The notes under the pieces were generated by a model. It did no database searches, was not told the DNA's origin, and saw nothing but the letters and a program-made list of their open reading frames with translations. 21,272 nucleotides of DNA from an uncultured Alphaproteobacteria bacterium (lineage in GTDB: Bacteria; Pseudomonadota; Alphaproteobacteria; UBA9655). Position 1 is the stretch's first letter, and each line of letters starts with the position of its first letter. The position numbers and the translations under genes were made by a program. The stretch is taken from positions 1-21,272 of the forward strand of contig CALBSK010000023.1 of assembly GCA_937967795.1 (NCBI GenBank). The letters are read 5' to 3'. Positions 8,246 through 14,842 of the stretch are shown piece by piece.

Positions 8246-9857
8246 GAGAGATTTCTCCTTTCTGTAAAGATGCGTCGATTGGAAGAGAAGCATGAGAAAA
8301 ATCATCGCTTTTTCTATTTTCCCCCAACTCAGTGGAATGAGAGGATGGTAGTGTCCAGACATGCTCTGGACAGGAGGGAGATATACTTCGGTAGAGCTCT
8401 CCCTCCACGCTTCTGTTTTCAAGGGGAGGAAAAGGTTCCTTTTTTTGAGAAGCGGTAAGTTCTTCACAAAATCGAGTTCGAAGAGTTCGAATATGAGGAA
8501 AAGTCGCTTGAATAATGGGAAGAATCTTCATGCGGAGATTTTCAATACGGTCCAGCGTTCTTTTGCTTAAGCTTCCAATCCAAACCAGCTTCCCGTCTTC
8601 AACCTCCAAAAATCGGGCTTGGGAAATTTCTTTCAATTCTCCCAAGGACACCGACTTTCGCGACTCAAGGGAAAAATCCAATTGAGAACACCATTCCATC
8701 CAAATCGGATCTTCGATGGAGGCCAAAATCGCGCTTATTTCCTCTTTTCTGTTTGTTTCTGAGGTCTCTTCTTTTTTTTGATCAAAACTTTCAGGATCAT
8801 CGAAGTTTCCTTCCAAAACCTTGAGAAGATTTTCCTCAACCAAGATCCAATCGAGACTCACGCGCCATTTCCGTGGACCACCCCCCATCAAGAAAGGCGA
8901 GGTTTTCACACGCTCACAAAACTGGTCCCAAAGCTGAAAATCGTTTTGAAAATGAACAGCAAGGATAGACTTTAACTGGCGTTTTCGCTCCGAGGTAAGG
9001 CAAACGTCTTGACCGATGTGCGTTTTCCAAATTTCATGAATTTCATCGAAAAATCCACGCGCGCACGTTCTCTGCGTGTGTTTTCTGTTTGTATTCTTTG
9101 TTATAATCTTTGTTGTATTCTCTGTATTAGAACGTAAATTTTCTACATTCGAATGAAAGATTCTTACATTCGAGTGTAAATTTCTTACATTCGAATCAAA
9201 ATCTTCTTCTTTCGGTTGTAAATTTCTTACATTCGTGGATTTCTTGCTCGAGGGGAGAGGACTTAATAAAGTGTCTGTTGAATTTTCATCCGAATGTAAA
9301 TTCTTTACATTCGTGGTTTCCTCATTTGAAGGAGCTGGAGTTGGAAGTTTAGCCTCTCCTTCTTGAAAAGAAGAAAAAGTCCTTACAAGCGTAGCCGGGA
9401 GACTACAACCACGGGCTACAAGCCCTTCTTGAACTTTTTTAAGATTTACTCGGTATTGAGTTGTCTTATTCCATTTATTATAGGGGTGGGCCCTCTCATA
9501 AATCCAGCCTTGTTCGACAAGCTGTTTAAGATACTTGCGTATGGTAGGATGAGAAAGTCCAAGCATGGTTTCTTCATTGAGCTCGTTGGCTGTTTTATAG
9601 ATCCACCCATGGCAAGGGACTCTATCGAGGTCGCTGCAAAAAGACCTTTCTTCTACAAGGAGAAGATCAAAATCCTTTACACGCTGTGTCCAATAGAGGA
9701 GCTGATTCAGAATCACAGCCCTGAAATGGTTTCCTGTTAAGGCTACTAACTCTTTCCGAATCACTGACACCTGTGACTCTTGAGACGGAGGAGATTCTCC
9801 TAAAGGAGAAAATTCTCTTTTTCTTATGGGATGATGAGATTCAAGAGCACAGATCAT
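8238..9857 (-). CDS. Winged-helix replication initiator-like protein with internal repeat linker
   Basis: This is probably the element's replication initiator. Residues about 30-150 match the winged-helix initiator-like proteins common on conjugative elements: LTGNHFRAVILNQLLYWTQRVKDFD, HGWIYKTANELNEETMLGLS, TIRKYLKQLVEQGWI and TTQYRVNL. A polar linker (about 165-255) follows, with a heptad repeat SNVRNLH/SNVRIFH/SNVENLR encoded by 21-bp DNA repeats. A C-terminal domain (about 265-400) lies beyond. N-terminal DNA binding, intragenic repeats and a C-terminal partner domain parallel lambda O. The ATG at 9857 follows AAGGAGGGG and shares one base with the preceding stop (TGATG). Loader recruitment by the C-terminal part is an inference. 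Confidence 0.72.
   Translation of the reverse strand: MICALESHHPIRKREFSPLGESPPSQESQVSVIRKELVALTGNHFRAVILNQLLYWTQRVKDFDLLLVEERSFCSDLDRVPCHGWIYKTANELNEETMLGLSHPTIRKYLKQLVEQGWIYERAHPYNKWNKTTQYRVNLKKVQEGLVARGCSLPATLVRTFSSFQEGEAKLPTPAPSNEETTNVKNLHSDENSTDTLLSPLPSSKKSTNVRNLQPKEEDFDSNVRNLHSNVRIFHSNVENLRSNTENTTKIITKNTNRKHTQRTCARGFFDEIHEIWKTHIGQDVCLTSERKRQLKSILAVHFQNDFQLWDQFCERVKTSPFLMGGGPRKWRVSLDWILVEENLLKVLEGNFDDPESFDQKKEETSETNRKEEISAILASIEDPIWMEWCSQLDFSLESRKSVSLGELKEISQARFLEVEDGKLVWIGSLSKRTLDRIENLRMKILPIIQATFPHIRTLRTRFCEELTASQKKEPFPPLENRSVEGELYRSISPSCPEHVWTLPSSHSTELGENRKSDDFSHASLPIDASLQKGEISHE
9081..9135. other. AT-rich stretch beside iterons, candidate DNA unwinding element
   Basis: This segment inside the initiator gene is very AT-rich, with repeated TTTGTTATAATCTTTGTTGT-type words. 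It codes for the low-complexity stretch NTENTTKIITKNTNRK. It lies directly downstream (gene sense) of the 21-bp repeats, the arrangement seen at lambda ori. A role in strand opening is inferred. Confidence 0.4.
9139..9313. repeat. 21-bp iteron-like repeats inside the initiator gene (candidate ori)
   Basis: The core TACATTCG occurs at 9144, 9165, 9186 and 9228, with a degenerate copy (6 of 8) at 9207. This is an exact 21-bp period over five units. A further direct copy lies at 9306 and an inverted copy (CGAATGTA) at 9291. Several units extend into the palindrome-like TTACATTCGARTGTAA. The period equals seven codons and produces the heptad repeat in the protein. Confidence 0.65.
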
Positions 9858-10513
9858 CAGCTTCCCCTCCTTTTTGAAAGAGAAGAATCTCCAGAAGAAT
9901 CGTTCGCGCCTGTAGAAGAATGAGAAACTAAAGAAGGTTTCCTTGTTCGACGTGGTTTAAATTTATTTCCCTTAAGGGATAAAATCCCATGTAAAAATTT
10001 ATCAGAAGGATCGGAAACTGTGACTCTCAGAAGGTAAGGCCAATTCTTGTAAACAAGCCCATGCAAATGAACGGAGGTTTTGAGAGTAAAGGTCAGATAT
10101 TCGATATTCTTTTTCTCTCCAAATTTGATAAATTCTCTATAAAGAGCTTGATAAAAATTCTCATAGAGTTCTTTAAGCTCATGAATGGACATATTAGGCT
10201 CTTCGCCAATACAAAGGCAAACTCTAGCCCGCCAATACTCTTTTGCTTTCGGCTGAAACGCAGAAAACATTTTTTTAAGGAGAGTTTCGTCTGTATCGTT
10301 AGGTTCGAAATCAAGGGTAGAAGAAACCTTCTCAGATTTGAGAAGGGCTCCTCCGTAAATGCCTCGTTTCTCATCCTGAGTGACCATAAAAGTCGCCTTT
10401 TTCTCTTCTTGAGGAAAAAGGGAAAAATCGTGGTATATCTTTAAAAGATCTGATAAAGCGCCAATGGTGGCTCTCTCATAATGATGCTTGCGAGGTTGAA
10501 TAATCTTAAACAT
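9857..10513 (-). CDS. Unrecognised 218-aa protein, first gene of the leftward operon
   Basis: I do not recognise a firm family. The N-terminal part (MFKIIQP..HYERATIG..LKIYHDF..ATFMVTQDEKRGIYGGALL) and the middle (WRARVCLCIG, FYQALYREFIKFGEKKNIEYLTFTL) suggest an alpha/beta fold somewhat like GNAT acyltransferases. The conserved residues of LuxI-type synthases are not visible. The C-terminal 35 residues are basic and Ser-rich (KFKPRRTRKPS, SLSKRRGS), suggesting nucleic acid or partner binding. AAAGGATC precedes the ATG, and the stop overlaps the initiator ATG (TGATG), so the two are coupled and the protein may serve replication or its control. Confidence 0.6.
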   Translation of the reverse strand: MFKIIQPRKHHYERATIGALSDLLKIYHDFSLFPQEEKKATFMVTQDEKRGIYGGALLKSEKVSSTLDFEPNDTDETLLKKMFSAFQPKAKEYWRARVCLCIGEEPNMSIHELKELYENFYQALYREFIKFGEKKNIEYLTFTLKTSVHLHGLVYKNWPYLLRVTVSDPSDKFLHGILSLKGNKFKPRRTRKPSLVSHSSTGANDSSGDSSLSKRRGS

Positions 10514-10590
10514 AAAAAGATCCTTTGCTTGTTGAATGGTCTCTGCGAACCCAGCAAAGGACTTCTATAAGAAAGGATACCGTTTAGATG

Positions 10591-10620
10591 ATTCTAGACT
10601 TGCACTTGAATGTGATCCAA
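10591..10620 (-). promoter_or_regulatory. Candidate promoter of the leftward rep-tra operon
   Basis: On the minus strand, TTGGAT (10620-10615) and TAGAAT (10596-10591) are separated by 18 nt, a plausible sigma70-type pair about 75 nt before the first gene. An inverted repeat overlaps the -35 box. Found by eye; moderate to low certainty. Confidence 0.3.
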
Positions 10621-10623
10621 GTG
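10603..10623. promoter_or_regulatory. Operator-like inverted repeat CACTTG-N9-CAAGTG
   Basis: This perfect 6-bp inverted repeat with a 9-bp spacer lies 90-110 bp upstream of the first gene of the leftward operon and overlaps the candidate -35 box. Size and spacing suit a dimeric regulator. Which regulator binds is unknown. Confidence 0.35.
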
Positions 10624-10733
10624 TAAACTTTCTTATGTATAGGCCTTATTGGGTCCTGTATGGGAGCACTTGTGGTGATCTGCAAAAATTCTCACAGGTG
10701 CTCTGTTTTTCTCTTGTTTTCATTTATTTAGTA

Positions 10734-10991
10734 CTATGGGCTCATTCTATTTTGTTCCTCTTCCTTATTTCCAAGCCGAATGCATGAAAATACCTCATCA
10801 TTTTGGTTATCTTTTAGATATTGCATTGCTAAATCTTCAAATTTCTCAATATCTTTCATACGATACAAAACCAACGTTCCCAATTTAAGAAAAGGAGGGC
10901 CTTTTCCAAACCATCTCCATTGACCCAAGGTGCTTTCTTTGATATCCCAACGGACAGCTAAATCCTCTGATGTTAAATGGAATATTTTCAT
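10734..10991 (-). CDS. AlpA/excisionase-like helix-turn-helix protein
   Basis: This is a small DNA-binding protein (85 aa) of the MerR-like excisionase/AlpA group (HTH_17 type). It shows the pattern LTSEDLAVRWDIKESTLGQWRWFGKGPPFLKLGTLVLYRMKDIEKFE (about residues 6-52): a helix-turn-helix followed by a beta wing. The C-terminal 30 residues are charged and unrelated to known motifs. AAGGGA lies upstream of the ATG. It resembles the product of 11202-11426 and has the same orientation. Likely roles are control of the element's operons or of excision; no integrase is visible in the window, so regulation is preferred. Confidence 0.78.
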   Translation of the reverse strand: MKIFHLTSEDLAVRWDIKESTLGQWRWFGKGPPFLKLGTLVLYRMKDIEKFEDLAMQYLKDNQNDEVFSCIRLGNKEEEQNRMSP

Positions 10992-11077
10992 ATTTTCCCT
11001 TTGAGATGCCTTATTTTAAAGCCCTCTAACCGTCCATTTATGAAACTCTTGTTCATTGTATGGGTCAAGAAGAAGCT

Positions 11078-11099
11078 TTAAAAAATATTTATTTTTTAA
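11078..11099. repeat. Perfect AT palindrome
   Basis: TTAAAAAATA and TATTTTTTAA form a perfect 10-bp inverted repeat with a 2-bp centre, all A/T. It lies between the two HTH genes, 15 bp from the 20-bp direct repeats. It could be an easily melted site; without GC it is not a convincing terminator. Confidence 0.45.
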
Positions 11100-11114
11100 T
11101 TTGTTACTTCAATG

Positions 11115-11167
11115 CCAGTAGACGTTTATAGATCCCAGTAGACGTTTATAGATCTGTATAGACGCTC
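11115..11167. repeat. 20-bp direct repeats (two full copies, one partial)
   Basis: The unit CCAGTAGACGTTTATAGATC occurs at 11115-11134 and, identical, at 11135-11154. A partial third copy (TATAGACG) sits in phase at 11155-11167. Tandem operators for one of the neighbouring HTH proteins, or iterons, would look like this. The repeats lie upstream of the 85-aa HTH gene and just past the stop of the 74-aa one. Confidence 0.7.
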
Positions 11168-11201
11168 AAATAAAGGCCAAACTGTTGCGTGAAAGTCACA
11201 T

Positions 11202-11426
11202 CTAGGGCGACTTTTTTGAAGGATTTGAGGTCATGGTTGTATGATGCCTCAGGATTTCTTCCTCAAAAGCTTCTATATCTTTCAGATCATAGAGTGTTTT
11301 TCCCTCTGCTTTGCGAGAGGGAGGGAGACCTTTTTTAAGCCACCGCCATTGCCTCAAGGTAGAGATGGGTATACGCCAGCGTTCAGCTAATTCTCTCGCC
11401 GATAAATAAGGTTCTAAGTTGTTCAT
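11202..11426 (-). CDS. AlpA/excisionase-like helix-turn-helix protein (paralogue)
   Basis: This 74-aa protein is almost entirely an HTH_17/excisionase-type domain: YLSARELAERWRIPISTLRQWRWLKKGLPPSRKAEGKTLYDLKDIEAFEE (about 7-56). The short basic tail ends NPSKKSP. GGGAGT lies 6 nt before the ATG. It shares the core TLxQWRWxxKGxP with the protein at 10734-10991, so the two are probably paralogues. It reads leftward, like the rep-tra operon, across the direct repeats. Confidence 0.78.
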   Translation of the reverse strand: MNNLEPYLSARELAERWRIPISTLRQWRWLKKGLPPSRKAEGKTLYDLKDIEAFEEEILRHHTTMTSNPSKKSP

Positions 11427-11770
11427 GATTTTACTCCCATTTGTTAAAGCCTCTGTAATTTCAATAAGCTACCGACAAAGATCTTTTTAAGACCTCATAT
11501 AGGTTTGCAGGTCGTCTCGAAAACTACGAGAGCAGGGGAAATCATTTCCAGGTCAAAAACCACAGCCAAAAATTACCTAATTTGAGGAAACAGGGGAAAA
11601 TTACCTGGAACGATTCAATTTTTATTAAGCAATAACGAAGAATGGGGAATATGCGCGACTGCGAATGGAAGAGGATTAATTTCTATCTTGTGAGAAAGGG
11701 CAAAATTCGTATGATTAGGAATATAAAGAAATCCTATTATTTAGGTAATCACTTGAGGGTTAGGAGTTTT
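11427..11770. other. Divergent intergenic region with repeated CAGGGGAAA motifs
   Basis: This lies between the leftward HTH gene and the rightward cupin gene. No gene is supported; the open frame upstream of the cupin start lacks a ribosome site. It contains two related blocks, CAGGGGAAATCATTTCCAGG (11533-11552, with a GGAAAT/ATTTCC inverted repeat) and CAGGGGAAAATTACCTGG (11591-11608). These may be regulator sites for the divergent genes. Confidence 0.4.
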
Positions 11771-12175
11771 ATGATAGAGACCACTCTTAAGATATCAAAT
11801 TGGCAAGATGAATTAAAGAATGCTGTCCCTGACAAAGCTGTGGGCATCAGTCTTGCTTCTTTAGCTGGGAACGAGCTCTTTACCTCCTATGTTACTGAGA
11901 TTTTGCCTCATTCGTTCGTAGCCGCTCATTATCATCCAGAGGGGGTAGAAATTTACCAAATATTATCTGGGCGCGGTATGATGAAGACAGGATCTGTATT
12001 CTCCAATAATATAATAAAGTGGGAGCAGCCTACTATTGTTCAAAGTGGTGATTTTTTTACGATTCTTCCGGAGATGGTTCACAGGTTAGAAAATAACTCT
12101 TCAGAAAAACTAATCTTAATTGTAACCTGTTCTCCTTCCAATCTAACCTATAATCGCGTTGTAGTAGAAAAGTAA
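11771..12175 (+). CDS. Cupin-domain protein
   Basis: This is a small single-domain cupin (134 aa) of unknown substrate. The metal-binding motif is visible: PHSFVAAHYHPEGVEIYQILSGRG (cupin motif 1, HxH and Glu), with the second motif around GDFFTILPEMVHRLEN (His). I chose ATG 11771 because TAGGAG stands just before it; the open frame extends to 11642 without a convincing start. The stop is followed after 3 nt by the methyltransferase ATG, so the two are likely co-translated and may act on the same small molecule. Confidence 0.8.
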   Translation: MIETTLKISNWQDELKNAVPDKAVGISLASLAGNELFTSYVTEILPHSFVAAHYHPEGVEIYQILSGRGMMKTGSVFSNNIIKWEQPTIVQSGDFFTILPEMVHRLENNSSEKLILIVTCSPSNLTYNRVVVEK

Positions 12176-12178
12176 GAT

Positions 12179-12913
12179 ATGAAAGATGATCGAATTGAGA
12201 GTTGGGTCAGCACCTTAAATAACATGGGGTACATGTCTCTTACCATAGATTCCTTTACAGAAAAATTTATAGATTATTGTGAGAAAAATCCTGGTATCCA
12301 TGTTTTCGAAGGGGGTGCCGCTTATGGGGTTGCAACGCATCTTGCTCTAAAAAAAGGAGTTTCCGTAACCGCCAATGATAGTGAGCCAAAGCATCTTGAG
12401 CTATTATACGAACACACCCCTCGAAATTTTCTTCCTGCTCTTACGTTAGCGCCAGGAGCACTTCCTTATGACCTTGACTTTCCGAGTGGGACTTATGAAG
12501 CGATTTACTCCTCTAGAATGCTTCACTTTTTGACAGGTGAGGAAGTCGAAGTTTGTATGAGAAAATTTTTTAATTGGCTTAAAACAGGGGGAAAGATATT
12601 TATAGTAGCTGAGAGCCCCTACCTCGGGTGCTACTCCTCATTTGTTCCCGCATATGAAGAAAGAAAAAAGAAAGGAGATCCTTGGCCAGGGTTAATTGAA
12701 GATACCTCACCTTTCAAATCTATTCGTTATAATAATATTCCTCATTTTTTGAATTTTTTTGATGTAGAAATCTTGAAACGAGTCTCTGAAAAAGCAGGGT
12801 TTAGGGTTGAAATCTGTGAATTCATTAACCGCGCAGATTTTCCTCCTGAAGTAAGATATGATGGCAGGGAAAGTGTGGGGTTAATTGCTACGAAGCCTTT
12901 AATTTCCGCTTGA
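12179..12913 (+). CDS. Class I SAM-dependent methyltransferase
   Basis: This is predicted to methylate an unidentified small molecule using S-adenosylmethionine. The 244-aa product has motif I VFEGGAAYGVATHLAL (about 42-57), the acidic loop VTANDSEP (62-69), motif IV EAIYSSRMLHFL and the following LKTGGKIFIVAESPY strand. The N-terminal 35 residues may form a substrate cap. It is preceded by the cupin gene with a 3-nt gap, and its last 26 bp overlap the convergent transporter gene. There is no strong ribosome site, consistent with coupling to the cupin. Confidence 0.85.
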   Translation: MKDDRIESWVSTLNNMGYMSLTIDSFTEKFIDYCEKNPGIHVFEGGAAYGVATHLALKKGVSVTANDSEPKHLELLYEHTPRNFLPALTLAPGALPYDLDFPSGTYEAIYSSRMLHFLTGEEVEVCMRKFFNWLKTGGKIFIVAESPYLGCYSSFVPAYEERKKKGDPWPGLIEDTSPFKSIRYNNIPHFLNFFDVEILKRVSEKAGFRVEICEFINRADFPPEVRYDGRESVGLIATKPLISA

Positions 12914-14189
12914 AAAGCCAGGGAAAATCTGCATTTTGTATCATAAACTTTCTCTCTCGAGAGAAAGCGTCATTAGTTACGGGCCGAGACAGCTTTAATG
13001 CGATTAGTCCAAAAACTCCACTTGCGATATAGTAAAGGGCTGGCGCTTCATCTACTTCCAGTATCTTCAGTAAAAGAGTGGAGATAAAAGGTGCCGTGCC
13101 ACCAAGCATCCCCACTCCAATTGCAAAAGCCGTAGATATTCCCCGACATCTAAAGGAAAGGGGAAATAATTCTAGCATATAGGCATGCATGGGGGCTAAG
13201 AACAGTGCAGCGAGCAAGGCTAACCCAATTTCCCCTGGATAAAAGAAACCAGAAGATAATAAATAAAAAAATGGGTAGGAGAGAAAAATCGTTGAAAGAG
13301 CACCCCACAGCATTATGCGCCGATAGCCATATTGATCAGAAAGAAATCCAAATAAAGGGAGAAAAAAGATATAAACCCCTAATCCTGTATTCGTAATCAA
13401 AGAGGCTTGTGAAATAGAAAGATGGAGAACCGCAGTTAAGTAAGACGTAATATATCCGACAAGAGATAAGGAAAGCGTTCCTGCCAACCACCCAATGCAA
13501 ACTGTAACCGCAATATTCTTCCAATGGAGGGAGAATCCTTTATAAGTACTGTCCTCCTTCAATGGCTTACGAGCCTCTGGCTCTAGTACGAGATTCTTTC
13601 GTAGATAAAAACCCACAACCCCAATCAACGCACCTAAAAGAAAGGAAAACCTCCAAGACCAATGGGAATATTGAGGAAAGGCTATGACAATTGAAGCAAT
13701 AATAGAGGCAAGAAAAAAACCTAGAATCGAAGACGCTATCATGATACCGCTAAAAAGGCCTCTCTGGTAAGAATCGACGGTCTCTAACAGATAAATTGCT
13801 GCATTATTATACTCGCCTCCTGTGCAAACTCCTTGGAGCAGCCGACACATAATAAGGATTATGGGCGCTACAATCCCTATTTGGTGATAAGTTGGTAATA
13901 GACTTATTAAGATCGTTGGCGCTGCCATTAATAAGATGGTTCGGCTAAGACATACTTTGCGACCGAATACATCTCCTATATAGCCAAATACTATAGCTCC
14001 TATAGGCCTCATACAAAATCCAATTGCAAAAATACTAGCGCTTGCGAGTAAAGAAGAAATACCATTATCACATTGGAAATAAAGAGGCGTAATGATCACA
14101 GATAAAAATCCGAAGAGCCCTAAATCATAAAATTCGAGGAGGTTTCCTATAAGGACCAGAATTATGTTTTTATTTAATGTCCTGAGCAT
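12888..14189 (-). CDS. MFS transporter, metabolite:H+ symporter (ProP-like) family
   Basis: This is an inner-membrane secondary transporter of 433 aa with about 12 predicted membrane segments. The N-terminal half carries the MHS/ProP features LLEFYDLGLFGFLS (TM1), FCMRPIGAIVFGYIGDVFGRK (TM2 and the GD..GR loop motif) and MCRLLQGVCTGGEYNNAAIYL. The second half has FGFLSDQYGYRR. Related carriers import betaine, proline or dicarboxylates and are frequent in intracellular alphaproteobacteria; the substrate here is unknown. It converges on the methyltransferase with a 26-bp overlap. The ATG lies in a small hairpin without a clear ribosome site. Confidence 0.9.
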   Translation of the reverse strand: MLRTLNKNIILVLIGNLLEFYDLGLFGFLSVIITPLYFQCDNGISSLLASASIFAIGFCMRPIGAIVFGYIGDVFGRKVCLSRTILLMAAPTILISLLPTYHQIGIVAPIILIMCRLLQGVCTGGEYNNAAIYLLETVDSYQRGLFSGIMIASSILGFFLASIIASIVIAFPQYSHWSWRFSFLLGALIGVVGFYLRKNLVLEPEARKPLKEDSTYKGFSLHWKNIAVTVCIGWLAGTLSLSLVGYITSYLTAVLHLSISQASLITNTGLGVYIFFLPLFGFLSDQYGYRRIMLWGALSTIFLSYPFFYLLSSGFFYPGEIGLALLAALFLAPMHAYMLELFPLSFRCRGISTAFAIGVGMLGGTAPFISTLLLKILEVDEAPALYYIASGVFGLIALKLSRPVTNDAFSRERKFMIQNADFPWLFKRKLKAS

Positions 14190-14208
14190 TCCATTTTTTT
14201 AATGGAAT
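14188..14208. repeat. Short inverted repeat covering the transporter start codon
   Basis: ATTCCATT and AATGGAAT form an 8-bp perfect inverted repeat with a 5-bp centre. In the transporter message it would place the ATG in a hairpin stem. It may affect translation or be an operator. Confidence 0.35.
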
Positions 14209-14338
14209 ATGATAATAAAGAAAAGAGTTTTGATGCCGATAGAAGGCGTGTTATTTTAACACCTGGTAAAAACCTTGACGAGCGCCCATTGAGGTATAAA
14301 AATAGGCTTAATGCTAAGCCATTAATGGGGCAAAATAA

Positions 14339-14842
14339 ATGTCAGGGAAAATTTTAACCTCTCTTCCATTAGATATTGAAGAAAATCTTTTAGCTTTGAC
14401 AAATGAGCTGCGAAGAGTAGGAGTAACGCATGTCGGACATGGCCTTATCTTAAAAGGATTAACACCCACCGCCTTTTTTTCCTGTAAGAATTGGGCAAAG
14501 CGGTATGATGATGATGATCTCGTTAGTAGAGACCCCATAAGGGCGTGTGCTTTAAATACAAATTTCAAGATTGTGCCCTGGGAGTATATACCCTTTAAAA
14601 AAGAGCAAAAAAGCGTACTGGAAGAAAGGAAACGCGAATTCTGTGCAAAAAATGGCCTTTTAATCTCTATGAAACACAAGAAATTTCATGAAACCTTTGT
14701 ATTCGGAACAGATTTTAAAAAGAGCAATATAACGGAATTCTTTGGTAAAAACTCAAAAATGCTTGTTAGGCATCTCGTCATGTTCAGAAAAGAACACATG
14801 CGATACTATTCTAATAATTGCGGCGACGATGCCAAACAATAG
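14339..14842 (+). CDS. Stand-alone autoinducer-binding (LuxR/TraR N-terminal) domain protein
   Basis: This 167-aa protein is almost exactly a LuxR-type autoinducer-binding domain without the usual C-terminal HTH. The pattern RRVGVTHVGHGLI, FFSCKNWAKRYDDDDLVSRDP, VPWEYI and FCAKNGLLISMKH fits it. The invariant acyl-homoserine-lactone pocket residues are present with correct spacing: Trp and Tyr four apart (NWAKRY), Asp-Pro nine after the Tyr, a Trp about 15 further, and the late Gly. The protein stops just after the domain, and no HTH follows in any + frame; the last 32 bp overlap the convergent repressor gene. It may sense AHL-like signals and act through a partner, or titrate them. The partner is unknown. 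Confidence 0.82.
   Translation: MSGKILTSLPLDIEENLLALTNELRRVGVTHVGHGLILKGLTPTAFFSCKNWAKRYDDDDLVSRDPIRACALNTNFKIVPWEYIPFKKEQKSVLEERKREFCAKNGLLISMKHKKFHETFVFGTDFKKSNITEFFGKNSKMLVRHLVMFRKEHMRYYSNNCGDDAKQ

Noticed and set aside
9139..9313. CRISPR array
   Set aside because: The repeats have an exact 21-bp period with no unique spacers and lie inside a coding frame. They fit iterons, not a CRISPR.
9857..10513. LuxI-type autoinducer synthase
   Set aside because: The outline has some GNAT-like character and an AHL-binding domain lies nearby. However, the conserved Arg, Phe, Trp, Asp and Glu residues of LuxI proteins are not found, so the synthase reading is not supported.
10536..10787. Rightward 83-aa ORF in the spacer before the leftward operon
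   Set aside because: It overlaps the HTH gene and the candidate promoter, has no good ribosome site, and its C-terminal half is the antisense of the HTH protein's tail.
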